A stretch of DNA of 64,000 nucleotides from Micrococcaceae bacterium Sec5.7 (GTDB lineage Bacteria; Actinomycetota; Actinomycetes; Actinomycetales; Micrococcaceae): positions 1,302,001-1,366,000 of the forward strand of contig CP144169.1 in NCBI GenBank assembly GCA_039636785.1. The letters are read 5' to 3'. The number at the start of each line of letters is the position of its first letter. The first letter of the stretch is position 1. Made by a program: the position numbers and the translations under genes. Positions 27,428 to 36,300 of this stretch are shown here, piece after piece. A model generated the notes under the pieces. It was not told the DNA's origin. It saw nothing but the letters and a program-made list of their open reading frames with translations, and ran no database searches.

Positions 27428-28489
27428 ATGACTGAAACTTTGCCGGGCGCTGCCATCCCGAACCCTCTGGATGAAGCCGCCATCACAGCCGCTGTAGACC
27501 ATGCCACCGCCGCGATTGCCGGCGCCGCCTCCCTCGATGAACTCAAGGCCGTGAGGCTTGCCCATACCGGCGAAAAATCGCCGCTGAGCCTGGCCAACCG
27601 CGAAATCGGCGGCCTTTCCAAGGACCAGAAAGCTGCCGCCGGCAAGCTCATGGGCTCCTCCCGCGGGCGGGTCAACCAGGCGCTCGCCGCCCGGACCGCC
27701 GAGCTTGAAGCCGAGAACGATGCACGCATCCTGGTGGAGGAGACCGTGGACGTCACCGCTGCACCGCGCCGCCGCCGCGCAGGTGCGCGCCACCCGCTGT
27801 CCACGCTTCAGGACCGCGTGGCAGACATCTTTGTGGGCATGGGCTGGGAAATCGCGGAGGGGCCGGAAGTCGAATCCGAATGGTTCAATTTCGACGCTCT
27901 GAACTTCAAGCCGGACCACCCGGCACGCGAAATGCAGGACACGTTCTTCGTGGAACCTCCCGAAGCCCACCTGCTGATGCGCACCCACACCTCGCCGGTG
28001 CAGGTGCGTTCCATGCTGGAACGCGAACTTCCCATCTACGTGCTGTGCCCGGGCAAGGTATTCCGCACGGACGAACTCGATTCCACGCACACACCGGTAT
28101 TCCACCAGTTCGAAGGCCTCGCCATAGACCTGAAGCTGAGCATGGCCGATCTCCGCGGGACACTGGAGCACTTTGCCCGCCAGATGTTCGGCGATGAGGC
28201 CCAGATCCGCCTGCGGCCCAACTATTTCCCTTTCACCGAGCCATCCGCCGAGCTGGACATCTGGCACCCCGGCGCCAAGGGCGGACCGCGCTGGATCGAG
28301 TGGGGCGGGTGCGGCATGGTCAACCCCAACGTTCTGCGGGCCGCCGGCATCGACCCCGACATATACTCGGGTTTTGCCTTCGGAATGGGCATCGAGCGCA
28401 CCCTGATGTTCCGCAATGAGGTAGGCGACATGCGAGACATGATTGAAGGCGATGTACGTTTCAGCGAGCACTTCGGGATGGAGATCTAA
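27428..28489 (+). CDS. pheS: Phenylalanine--tRNA ligase alpha subunit
   Basis: The catalytic subunit of the alpha2-beta2 enzyme that charges tRNA-Phe. 353 residues: an N-terminal coiled coil (about 1-110), then the class II core with motif 2 (KVFRTDELDSTHTPVFHQFEG), WIEWGGCGMVNPNVL and motif 3 FAFGMGIERTLM. ATG 27428 was used. pheT follows after 2 nt. Confidence 0.98.
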   Translation: MTETLPGAAIPNPLDEAAITAAVDHATAAIAGAASLDELKAVRLAHTGEKSPLSLANREIGGLSKDQKAAAGKLMGSSRGRVNQALAARTAELEAENDARILVEETVDVTAAPRRRRAGARHPLSTLQDRVADIFVGMGWEIAEGPEVESEWFNFDALNFKPDHPAREMQDTFFVEPPEAHLLMRTHTSPVQVRSMLERELPIYVLCPGKVFRTDELDSTHTPVFHQFEGLAIDLKLSMADLRGTLEHFARQMFGDEAQIRLRPNYFPFTEPSAELDIWHPGAKGGPRWIEWGGCGMVNPNVLRAAGIDPDIYSGFAFGMGIERTLMFRNEVGDMRDMIEGDVRFSEHFGMEI

Positions 28490-28491
28490 CC

Positions 28492-31050
28492 GTGCGTATC
28501 CCACTTTCCTGGCTGCGTGAATTCGCGCAGGTCCCGGCCGATGCAACGGCCGAAGACGTCATGGCGGAGCTCGTCAAGGTCGGTTTTGAAGAAGAAGCAG
28601 TCCACCGCCCCACGGACGCCCTCAAGGGTCCGATCGTGGTGGGCCAGGTCCTGAGTCTGGTCAAAGAAGCACAGTCCAATGGCAAGACCATCAACTGGTG
28701 CCAGGTCCGGGTTGTCCCCGAAGGGCAGGAACAGACCCTCACCGGTGATGGCATCGACCCTTCCGGGGTGCAGGGCATCATCTGCGGCGCCCACAACTTC
28801 GTGGAAGGCGACAAGGTGGTGGTTACCCTGCCCGGCGCCGTGCTGCCCGGCGACTTCCGGATCTCCGCGCGCAAGACCTACGGCCACCTGTCCGCAGGCA
28901 TGATCGCCTCCGTGCGTGAACTCGGCATCGGAGAAGACCACGACGGCATCCTGGTGCTCTCGCGCATCGGCCTGGATCCGGAGATCGGCTCCGACGCCAT
29001 GGAGCTGCTGGGCCTCCACGACCAGGCCGCCGAAATCAACGTGACGCCGGACCGCGGGTACGCGTTCTCCATCCGGGGCGCCGCCCGTGAATACGCCCAC
29101 GCCACCGGAACGTCGTTCACCGACCCGGCGTCCAGGGTCAGCGCCCCGGCATCGCTGTCCGGCGGCCACGGCGTCAAGCTTAACGACGATGCCCCGATCT
29201 ACGGCAAACCCGGTTGTGATCGCTTTGTGGCCCGCACGGTCCGCGGCGTCGACCCCACCCGGCCCACACCGCCGTGGATGTCCTCGCGCCTGCGTCTTGC
29301 AGGCATTCGCTCGATCTCACTGCCAGTGGACATCTCCAACTACGTCATGATCGAGCTCGGCCAGCCGAACCATTGCTATGACCTCGACAAGCTGTCGGGC
29401 GACATCGTGGTCCGCCGGGCCGTGGCGGGAGAGAAGATCATCACCCTGGATGAGAAGGAGCGCACGCTCGACGCCGAGGACCTCCTGATCGCCGACGGCT
29501 CCGGCGCCATCGGCATCGCCGGCGTTATGGGCGGTGGCACTACCGAGGTGTCCGGCACTACCACGAACATCCTCATTGAGGCTGCGCACTTCGATGAAGT
29601 CTCGATTGCCCGGGCCCGCCGCCGCCACAGGCTGCCGTCCGAAGCGTCCAAGCGCTTTGAGCGTGGCGTGGACTGGCAGCTCGGCGGCATTGCCGCCCAG
29701 CGTGTTGTGGACCTGCTCGTCGAGCTCGCCGGCGGCACCGCTGACGAAACGGGTACCGACGTCGGGACCGCTCCCGATGCCGTCACGATAGAGCTGCCCG
29801 CCGGGTACGCCGCGGCCCGGATCGGCATCGACTTCACAGTGGAGCAGATCACCGGGTCCCTCGAGGACCTCGGTGCGGTGGTCCAGAAGAACGAGGTAGC
29901 GGGCTCGTGTGTTTCCTATACAGTCACCGCTCCAAGCTGGCGCAATGACCTGGAAACCAAGGAAGATCTCTCCGAGGAAATCGCGCGGCTGGTGGGTTAC
30001 GAAAACATCCCGGCCACACTTCCCGTCGCGCCGCCGGGCCGCGGGCTGAGCCGTACGCAGCAGCAGAAGCGCCGTCTCGTCCAGGCTCTCGCGGACGCCG
30101 GGTTGACCGAGGTCCTCGCGTACCCGTTCGTTTCCAAGGCGGCCAACAACACCTTCGGCGTGGCTGAGCAGGGAGCCGTCCGTACGGCTGTCAAGCTGGC
30201 CAACCCCATCAGCGAGGAGCACGGTTTCCTGCGCACCTCCGTGCTTCCCGGGCTGATTGAAGTGGCCAAGCGCAACCACTCACGCGGCTTCCGTGACCTG
30301 GCCCTCTACGAAGCGGGACTTGTGTTCCTGCCCGGCGAGGCGGTGGGAACTGCATCGATCCCGCCGCTGGGCGTCAAGCCTGCCGATGAGGTGCTGGATG
30401 CACTGTACGACGGCGTCCCGCACCAGCCGCTGCACATCGGTGCCTTGCTGACGGGTCATGACTCGCCGGCGACGGCCGCCCACAGCCCGCGGGCCTGGGA
30501 CTGGGCCGACGCCCTGGACATCGCGAAGCTCGCCGGCGACGTTCTTGGTGTGGAGATCGTGGTCAGCCAGGGAAGCCACCAGGCGTTCCACCCGGGCCGG
30601 GCCGCGCAGCTATCGCTGCGCTCCGGTGACGTGGTGGGCTACGCAGGCGAGCTGCACCCGAAAGTGCTGGCCGCACATGACATGCCGGCACGGTCGGTTG
30701 CTCTCGAGTTCAACGCCGATGCGCTGTTCGAAGCGGCAGCGGACGTGATCGTAGCCCGACACATTTCCACATTCCCGGTGGCTACCCAGGATGTGGCGCT
30801 GGTGGTGCCGCAGGATGTTCCGGCGGATGAAGTTCTTGCAGCCCTGCGTGAGGGGGCCGGCGAGCTGCTGGAAGACGTCGGACTCTTCGATGTGTATGCG
30901 GGCAAGGGCATCGAGGACGGCAAGAAGTCACTGGCGTTCGGACTTCGGTTCCGGGCACAGGACCGCACACTGACGGCTGACGAAGCCTCAGCTGCCCGCG
31001 AGAGCGCCGTGGCGCTGGCGTTCGAGCGTTTCGGAGCCGTCCAGCGTTAG
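28492..31050 (+). CDS. pheT: Phenylalanine--tRNA ligase beta subunit
   Basis: The 852-residue structural and editing subunit. Domains: B1 (MRIPLSWLREFAQ), EMAP-type tRNA-binding B2 with ICGAHNF (about 40-155), editing B3/B4 (about 215-400), B5 (about 420-490), catalytic-like B6-B7, and the C-terminal FDX-ACB domain starting near STFPVATQDVALVVP. Length is normal. GTG start 2 nt after pheS, so translation is coupled. A terminator follows. Confidence 0.98.
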   Translation: MRIPLSWLREFAQVPADATAEDVMAELVKVGFEEEAVHRPTDALKGPIVVGQVLSLVKEAQSNGKTINWCQVRVVPEGQEQTLTGDGIDPSGVQGIICGAHNFVEGDKVVVTLPGAVLPGDFRISARKTYGHLSAGMIASVRELGIGEDHDGILVLSRIGLDPEIGSDAMELLGLHDQAAEINVTPDRGYAFSIRGAAREYAHATGTSFTDPASRVSAPASLSGGHGVKLNDDAPIYGKPGCDRFVARTVRGVDPTRPTPPWMSSRLRLAGIRSISLPVDISNYVMIELGQPNHCYDLDKLSGDIVVRRAVAGEKIITLDEKERTLDAEDLLIADGSGAIGIAGVMGGGTTEVSGTTTNILIEAAHFDEVSIARARRRHRLPSEASKRFERGVDWQLGGIAAQRVVDLLVELAGGTADETGTDVGTAPDAVTIELPAGYAAARIGIDFTVEQITGSLEDLGAVVQKNEVAGSCVSYTVTAPSWRNDLETKEDLSEEIARLVGYENIPATLPVAPPGRGLSRTQQQKRRLVQALADAGLTEVLAYPFVSKAANNTFGVAEQGAVRTAVKLANPISEEHGFLRTSVLPGLIEVAKRNHSRGFRDLALYEAGLVFLPGEAVGTASIPPLGVKPADEVLDALYDGVPHQPLHIGALLTGHDSPATAAHSPRAWDWADALDIAKLAGDVLGVEIVVSQGSHQAFHPGRAAQLSLRSGDVVGYAGELHPKVLAAHDMPARSVALEFNADALFEAAADVIVARHISTFPVATQDVALVVPQDVPADEVLAALREGAGELLEDVGLFDVYAGKGIEDGKKSLAFGLRFRAQDRTLTADEASAARESAVALAFERFGAVQR

Positions 31051-31068
31051 GCAGACAACCCACTGAAT

Positions 31069-31099
31069 CCCCGCAGCCGTCTGGCTGCGGGGATTTTTT
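31069..31099 (+). terminator. Intrinsic terminator after pheT
   Basis: CCCCGCAGCC and GGCTGCGGGG make a perfect 10-bp stem with a GTCT loop, followed by ATTTTTT. This is the clearest classical terminator in the window. Confidence 0.95.
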
Positions 31100-31362
31100 G
31101 TGTCCTCCATCCTCAGAAGTGCCGTCAGGATCTTCAGCCTCGTGGCCGGCCTCGCCCTCAGCGCCGGTTTTGGGACGTCAAAGTGAAGCCCGGAACGGAA
31201 GCGTGGATCCCTGCAGTAGCTGCGGGGCCACAAACATGTACACGGGCCAGCGCTGGATGGACAGTGCCAACACCAGCTCCGGCGTCGTGTAATTTTGAAG
31301 TGAGGCTACGCGTTTGAAGCGTCGCTACTGTTGTGAAGTGATGCCAGGGAGGCGCGGAATCG
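31100..31362. other. Intergenic stretch without recognised gene
   Basis: About 260 nt between the pheT terminator and the phosphopantetheinyl transferase. Only short frames occur and none looks conserved. The end carries repeated TGAAGTG/TTTGAAGCG-like sequence and a GGGAGG ribosome binding site for the next gene. Decayed coding sequence is possible. Confidence 0.5.
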
Positions 31363-31998
31363 ATGTCATCAGACGTGGTATTCCGCGCCTTCCCGCATAT
31401 CCCGGCAGACGCCCGGCTGCTGGACGGGATTGAACGCCGGCGGGCTGCGGCCATGCGGCCTGAGCCGCGGGCAGCCTTTCTATCCGGACGGGCAGCCCAG
31501 CGCCGGTTTGCGGCAGAACTGCTGGAGATCCCGACGTCGGAACTCGCCGTCCACTACAGCTGTCCCCGCTGCGGCAGCGGGCCTGGAATTGCTCACGGCA
31601 AGCCCGGATACTCCAGCAACGGCGTTCCCTCGCCGCTGTTGCTGAGCCTCTCGCGGGCACCGGGATGGACGCTGGTGGCAGCAGTCGTGTCGCCGGCGCC
31701 GGGACTACGGCTCGGCGTTGACGTTGAAGATCCGCGGCGGATGGACTTCCCCGGATTCGACGCGGTCGCCCTGACGGACTCTGAACGCCGCGACATCGCG
31801 CCTCTCGCCGGCCGGGAACTGCTGAACGAGCGGACCCGGCTGTGGGCCAGAAAGGAAGCCTGGCTGAAGATGACAGGGGAGGGCCTGACTGTGCCGCCGG
31901 CGGACCTCGACGTCCGGTACCGTCCGCAGATCACGGATCTGGAGCCGTCCGTCAGCGGGCTCCCGGACAGTCTGGTGGCCGCGGTCGCGGTCAGCTGA
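31363..31998 (+). CDS. Sfp-type 4'-phosphopantetheinyl transferase
   Basis: Transfers phosphopantetheine from CoA to a serine of carrier domains. In 211 residues: RRAAAMRPEPRAAFLSGRAAQRRFAAELL (CoA site), a CPRCGSGPGIAHGKP stretch, metal ligands in LGVDVED (D120, E122) and WARKEAWLKM (151-160) with catalytic Glu/Lys. Its partner is probably the carrier domain (S576) of the Pls-like synthetase nearby. GGGAGG lies about 10 nt before the ATG. The 3' end overlaps the convergent peptidase gene by 8 nt. Confidence 0.88.
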   Translation: MSSDVVFRAFPHIPADARLLDGIERRRAAAMRPEPRAAFLSGRAAQRRFAAELLEIPTSELAVHYSCPRCGSGPGIAHGKPGYSSNGVPSPLLLSLSRAPGWTLVAAVVSPAPGLRLGVDVEDPRRMDFPGFDAVALTDSERRDIAPLAGRELLNERTRLWARKEAWLKMTGEGLTVPPADLDVRYRPQITDLEPSVSGLPDSLVAAVAVS

Positions 31999-33358
31999 CG
32001 GGCAGCGGCGGAAGGGCTTCTTCAAACAGCCACGGATGGAGCAGGGACTCGGAATCGATCCCGGTGACCCGGTCTGCGGTCAGGATGAACTCGGCCGTCG
32101 ACACGGAGCCGTGGCGATTGCCCCGCGTCCATTCCTGAAGGAGCGCAAAGAAGACCAGATCTCCGCACCGGGTGCGGAGAGCGTGCAGTGCAAGGGCGCC
32201 GCGCTTGTACACCCGGTCATCGAACATGAGCTCAGGCCCCGGATCGCCCACCAGGAGATCCTGGATTCCCTCGCCTAGTTTCCGCCACGCTGCCCGCGCC
32301 CTGTCCGCCGCCGACATGACGCCTGCTTCTTCGGACCAGATCCATTCGGCGTAGCAGGCAAAACCTTCGTGCAGCCAGATGTCCCGCCACGAGCTGACGG
32401 TCAGCGAATTGCCGAACCACTGGTGCGAGAGTTCGTGGGCTATCAGGCGCTGGGATTCCCAGCCATGGTCCAGATGGTTGCGGCCCAGAATGGAAAGCGT
32501 CTGGGCTTCGAGGGGGATCTCGAGCTCGTCCTCGGTAACTACCACCGTGTATTCCGGGAACGGATATGGGCCGAAGCAGTTGATAAACGTACGCATCATG
32601 TCAGGCTGGCGGGCCAGTCCTTCGCGCGCGCCGTTGACCATCGCCGCCCCGACGGCGGCGAATTGGGGCACGCTGCCCGGTGCGCTGCCACGGTTGAGCG
32701 CCACGATGTCGTACCGGCCGATCTGAACCGTGGCGAGGTAGGTGGCCATCGGTTCGATCTGCTCGTACGTCCACGTTTCCCGGCTGGATTTTCTGCTGTG
32801 CACCACCAGCCGGCCATTGCAGACCGCCCTGTAGTTGCCATCTGTGGTCACCGAGATCCGGTAGCTCGATTTGTGCCGGGGATGATCGTTGCAGGGGAAC
32901 CACGAGGCCGCCCCGTTGGGCTGCCCGGCCACCAATACGCCGTCCGTGAGTTCTTCCCAGCCCACCTCGCCCCAGAGCCCCTTGCGGGGTGCCGGGTTGC
33001 CCTCATAGCGGATGTCCAGCGTAAAGTCGTCGCCGGCCTCAAGCGCCTCATCCGGCACGATCACCAGCTGCTCGGCCCGCTGGCTGAATCTGCGGATCTT
33101 CCTGCCGTTCAGCTGGACCTTGACGGCACGCAATCCGGTCAGGTCCAGCACTATCGCTGAAGACCCCCGCAAGGCAACGGCCTCCAGCACCGCACGGCCG
33201 CTGAGCCGGTTGCTGGCAAGCTTATAGTCAAGGTCCAGTTCGTAGCGGGACACCCGGAACGCATCGGTGCCCTGTCCCGGCATGTACGGGTCCGGTGCGC
33301 CGGCTGATTCGGCCACGGGCGCGGGTGCGCTGATGCCGGGTGATTCTGTGGAACTCAT
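31991..33358 (-). CDS. M1 family zinc metallopeptidase
   Basis: A 455-residue gluzincin with H308-E309-x2-H312 in AHELSHQWFGNSLT and the third ligand E331 in DIWLHEGFACYAEW, the M1 HExxH-x18-E pattern. The exopeptidase loop, GAMEN in classic enzymes, reads EDELEIPLEAQ here. It is a short form lacking the C-terminal helical domain. No signal peptide. Start ATG 33358 (MSSTESPG) has GAGG 8 nt upstream and lies 38 nt after the synthetase stop, so the two form an operon. Known Streptomyces epsilon-polylysine degraders are M1 enzymes, which suggests a trimming or self-protection role; this is inference. Confidence 0.9.
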   Translation of the reverse strand: MSSTESPGISAPAPVAESAGAPDPYMPGQGTDAFRVSRYELDLDYKLASNRLSGRAVLEAVALRGSSAIVLDLTGLRAVKVQLNGRKIRRFSQRAEQLVIVPDEALEAGDDFTLDIRYEGNPAPRKGLWGEVGWEELTDGVLVAGQPNGAASWFPCNDHPRHKSSYRISVTTDGNYRAVCNGRLVVHSRKSSRETWTYEQIEPMATYLATVQIGRYDIVALNRGSAPGSVPQFAAVGAAMVNGAREGLARQPDMMRTFINCFGPYPFPEYTVVVTEDELEIPLEAQTLSILGRNHLDHGWESQRLIAHELSHQWFGNSLTVSSWRDIWLHEGFACYAEWIWSEEAGVMSAADRARAAWRKLGEGIQDLLVGDPGPELMFDDRVYKRGALALHALRTRCGDLVFFALLQEWTRGNRHGSVSTAEFILTADRVTGIDSESLLHPWLFEEALPPLPVS

Positions 33359-33396
33359 ACAACGGGCCTCAAATATTGCGGTCTCGGGAATGGAGG

Positions 33397-36300
33397 CTAC
33401 TTGAGCCGTGGAGCGGGAACCGCCGGTCCCGTCCACGGGCTGACAGGATTGCCCATCCAGTACGTTGCGGCAGGTACGGTTTCCCCCCGCATGACCAGCG
33501 ACGCCGGTCCAACAGTACCGCCGTTGCCGATGGTGGCCCTCGGAAGGATAACGCCGTGAGGACCCATGGTGGCTCCGTCCTCGAGCGTAACAGTGTCCAG
33601 GCTCATGATCCGGTCGTGGAACAGGTGCGTCTGGATCACGCAGCCTCGGTTCACTGTGGAGCTTTCGCCGAGGGTCACAAGGTCCGCCTCGGGCAGCCAA
33701 TAGCTTTCGCACCAGGTACCGCGGCCGATCCTGGCGCCGAGGGCACGGAGCCACCACACGAGGGCAGGGGTGCCGGTGGCGGAGCGCGCGAACCAGGGGG
33801 CGCTGACCATCTCGATGAAGGTGTCCACCACTTCGTTCCGCCAGATGAAAGAGCTCCACAGCGGATGCTCGCCGGCCTTGATCCGACCCACCAGCAGCCA
33901 TTTGGCTGCCACGGCGCTTGCGGCTGCCAGGCCGCCTGCCAGCAGAACCACGAGTCCGCCCAGAACAGCAGCTGCGCCGTAGCTGAAGGCTGTGGCCAAC
34001 CAATCGTAGGCCAGCATTACGCCGGCCGCGAGAGTCACTGTAAGTACTACTGGAACAAAACGGCACAGCTCCCAAAGAGCCCTGGCAATCTTCAGCTTCC
34101 GCGGCGGCTGGAACGTCAGCGTGTTGTCCGATGCAACAGCAGTGCGGCGGAGCCTCACCGGCGGGCTGCCGAGCCACGACGTCCCCGATTTGGCTTTGGC
34201 AGGCGTGGCGGACAGCACCGCTACGAGTGAATTCTTCGGTACGTTCCTTCCGGCCGCGATCATCCCGGAGTTTCCCAGGAAAGAACGTTTGCCGATCTTG
34301 GCGGGGGCAATCTTTATCCAGCCGCCGCCGAGTTCATAGGAGGCCACCATTGTGTCGTCGGCCAGGAACGCACCCTCGCCCACGGTGGTCATCTTGGGAA
34401 CCAGCAGCACTGTGGACGCCTCAACGTTCCTGCCGATTTTGGCGCCGAGCAGCCGGAGCCACACCGGAGTAAACAGGCTCGCGTAGATGGGAAAGAGCAG
34501 ATCGCGGGCCAGATCAAGGACCCGTTCCGTGGCCCACACCTGCCAGCCGATCCGGCTCCGCACGCGGTAGTAGCCTTCCTTGAGGCCTACGCCCAGCAGA
34601 CGCGTCGTGCCCAGGATCAGCAGCAGATTGATCAGGAACCAGGCCAGCGCAGCCACAGGCATGGACACGATCAGCTGCGGGAGCGCCGCGGACAGGGATT
34701 CGTGTCCCCGGATCAAGAGGAAGACCACCAGTGCGGCGGCAGCTGCAGACACATAGGGGATCAAGGCCAGCACTGACGAGGCCGCAGCGAAGGCCACGAA
34801 CCAGAGCCGGCCCACCAGCGTACTGCTGGCGGGTGTTTCCGGCCAGTCATGTTTGGCCTTGCCGCGGCGTTCGGCAGGCGAGCCGGCAACCCATTGGCCG
34901 GCCTTGACCTTGCCGAGTACTGCCGAACCGGGTTCCACCTGTCCGCCTGCCCCGATGCTGGCACCGGGCATCAATATGCTCCGTGTGCCCACCGTGGCGC
35001 CGGCGCCCACGTGGACCGCACCGATGTGAACGAAGTCGCCATCGATCCACCAGCCGGACAGGTCAACTTCGGGCTCAATGTTGCTGCCGCTGCCCAAGGA
35101 CAGTAATCCCGTCACCGGGGGCAGCGAATGCAGATGGACGTTGCTGCCGATTTTGGCGCCGAGCGCCCTCGCGTAGTAGGGCACCCATGGAGCGCTGGCG
35201 AGACTGATCGCGCCGGATAGATCCTGGATCTGCTCGGCCAGCCAGAGACGCAGATGGATCTTGCCGGAGCGCGGATACGTCCCCGGACCCACATTCCGCA
35301 GCAGCGTGCGTGCCGCCGCGATTGAAATACCCATGCGGCCCAGGGGGCTGACAAAAACAAGCCACGAGGCGGCGACCCACCACCAGGACACTGTGGGAGC
35401 TGCCCCGAAGCCGGCCAAAAAGAACAACAGGTTATTTGCGGTCATCAGGTAGGTGAGCCAGCGCATTCCCACCAGGATGTGCAGCGGAATGCCCATGAGG
35501 GTCTGGAAGACCTGGGACTTGAGTGCCGTGGGCCGGACGGACCGTACGGGGGCCGGACCCGTGGCCACGCCATCAGGCAGGGACTGGCGCGCGGTATCAA
35601 TCAGGGCACCGATGCGTGGCGTGGCGTAGATGTCCGCGACCGTGATGGTGGCGTAGCGGACACGCAGCGCCGAGACGAGCTGTGCCGCAGCGAGCGAACC
35701 GCCGCCGTGGGCGAAGAAATCGGCGTCCAGGTTGGGCGCGTTGCTGCCCAGTACCGCGCTCCATTGCTCCACGATCCAGCGTGCATCGTCCGGCAAATTC
35801 AGCGGTGCGGAGTCGGCATCGGCGGCTCCGGAGCCTGCCAGGGGCCACGGCAGTGCATGCCGGTCCACTTTGCCGCTGGTTTTGGTGGGCAAGGCATCAA
35901 CAATGGTCAGCAGGGGAATAAGTGGTGCCGGCAGGCTTACCCCCAGCAGTTCCCGCGCGGCGGCCAGATTGATCTCAATATCTCCTGCGGGCGCCAGGTA
36001 CCCCACCAGGATCTGGTTCCCGGCCGCCGTCGTACGTACCGCTGCCGCCGCACCGGCGACGTCCGGCAGGGACTGCAGAGCGGCGTCGATTTCGCCGAGT
36101 TCGATTCTGCGTCCGCCCAGTTTAACCTGTTCGTCGGCACGGCCCATAAAAACGAGTCCGGCGGCTTCATAGCGGACCAGGTCGCCGGAACGGTAGGCAC
36201 GGTCCCAGCCAAGCGACGGCATGGGTGCATATTTTTCGGCGTCTTTCTGCGGGTCCAGGTAACGCGCCAAGCCCACACCGCCGATGATGAGCTCGCCGAG

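Noticed and set aside
34000-34477. Plus-strand frames inside the Pls-like gene
   Set aside because: They are arginine/proline-rich shadows of the large minus-strand gene.
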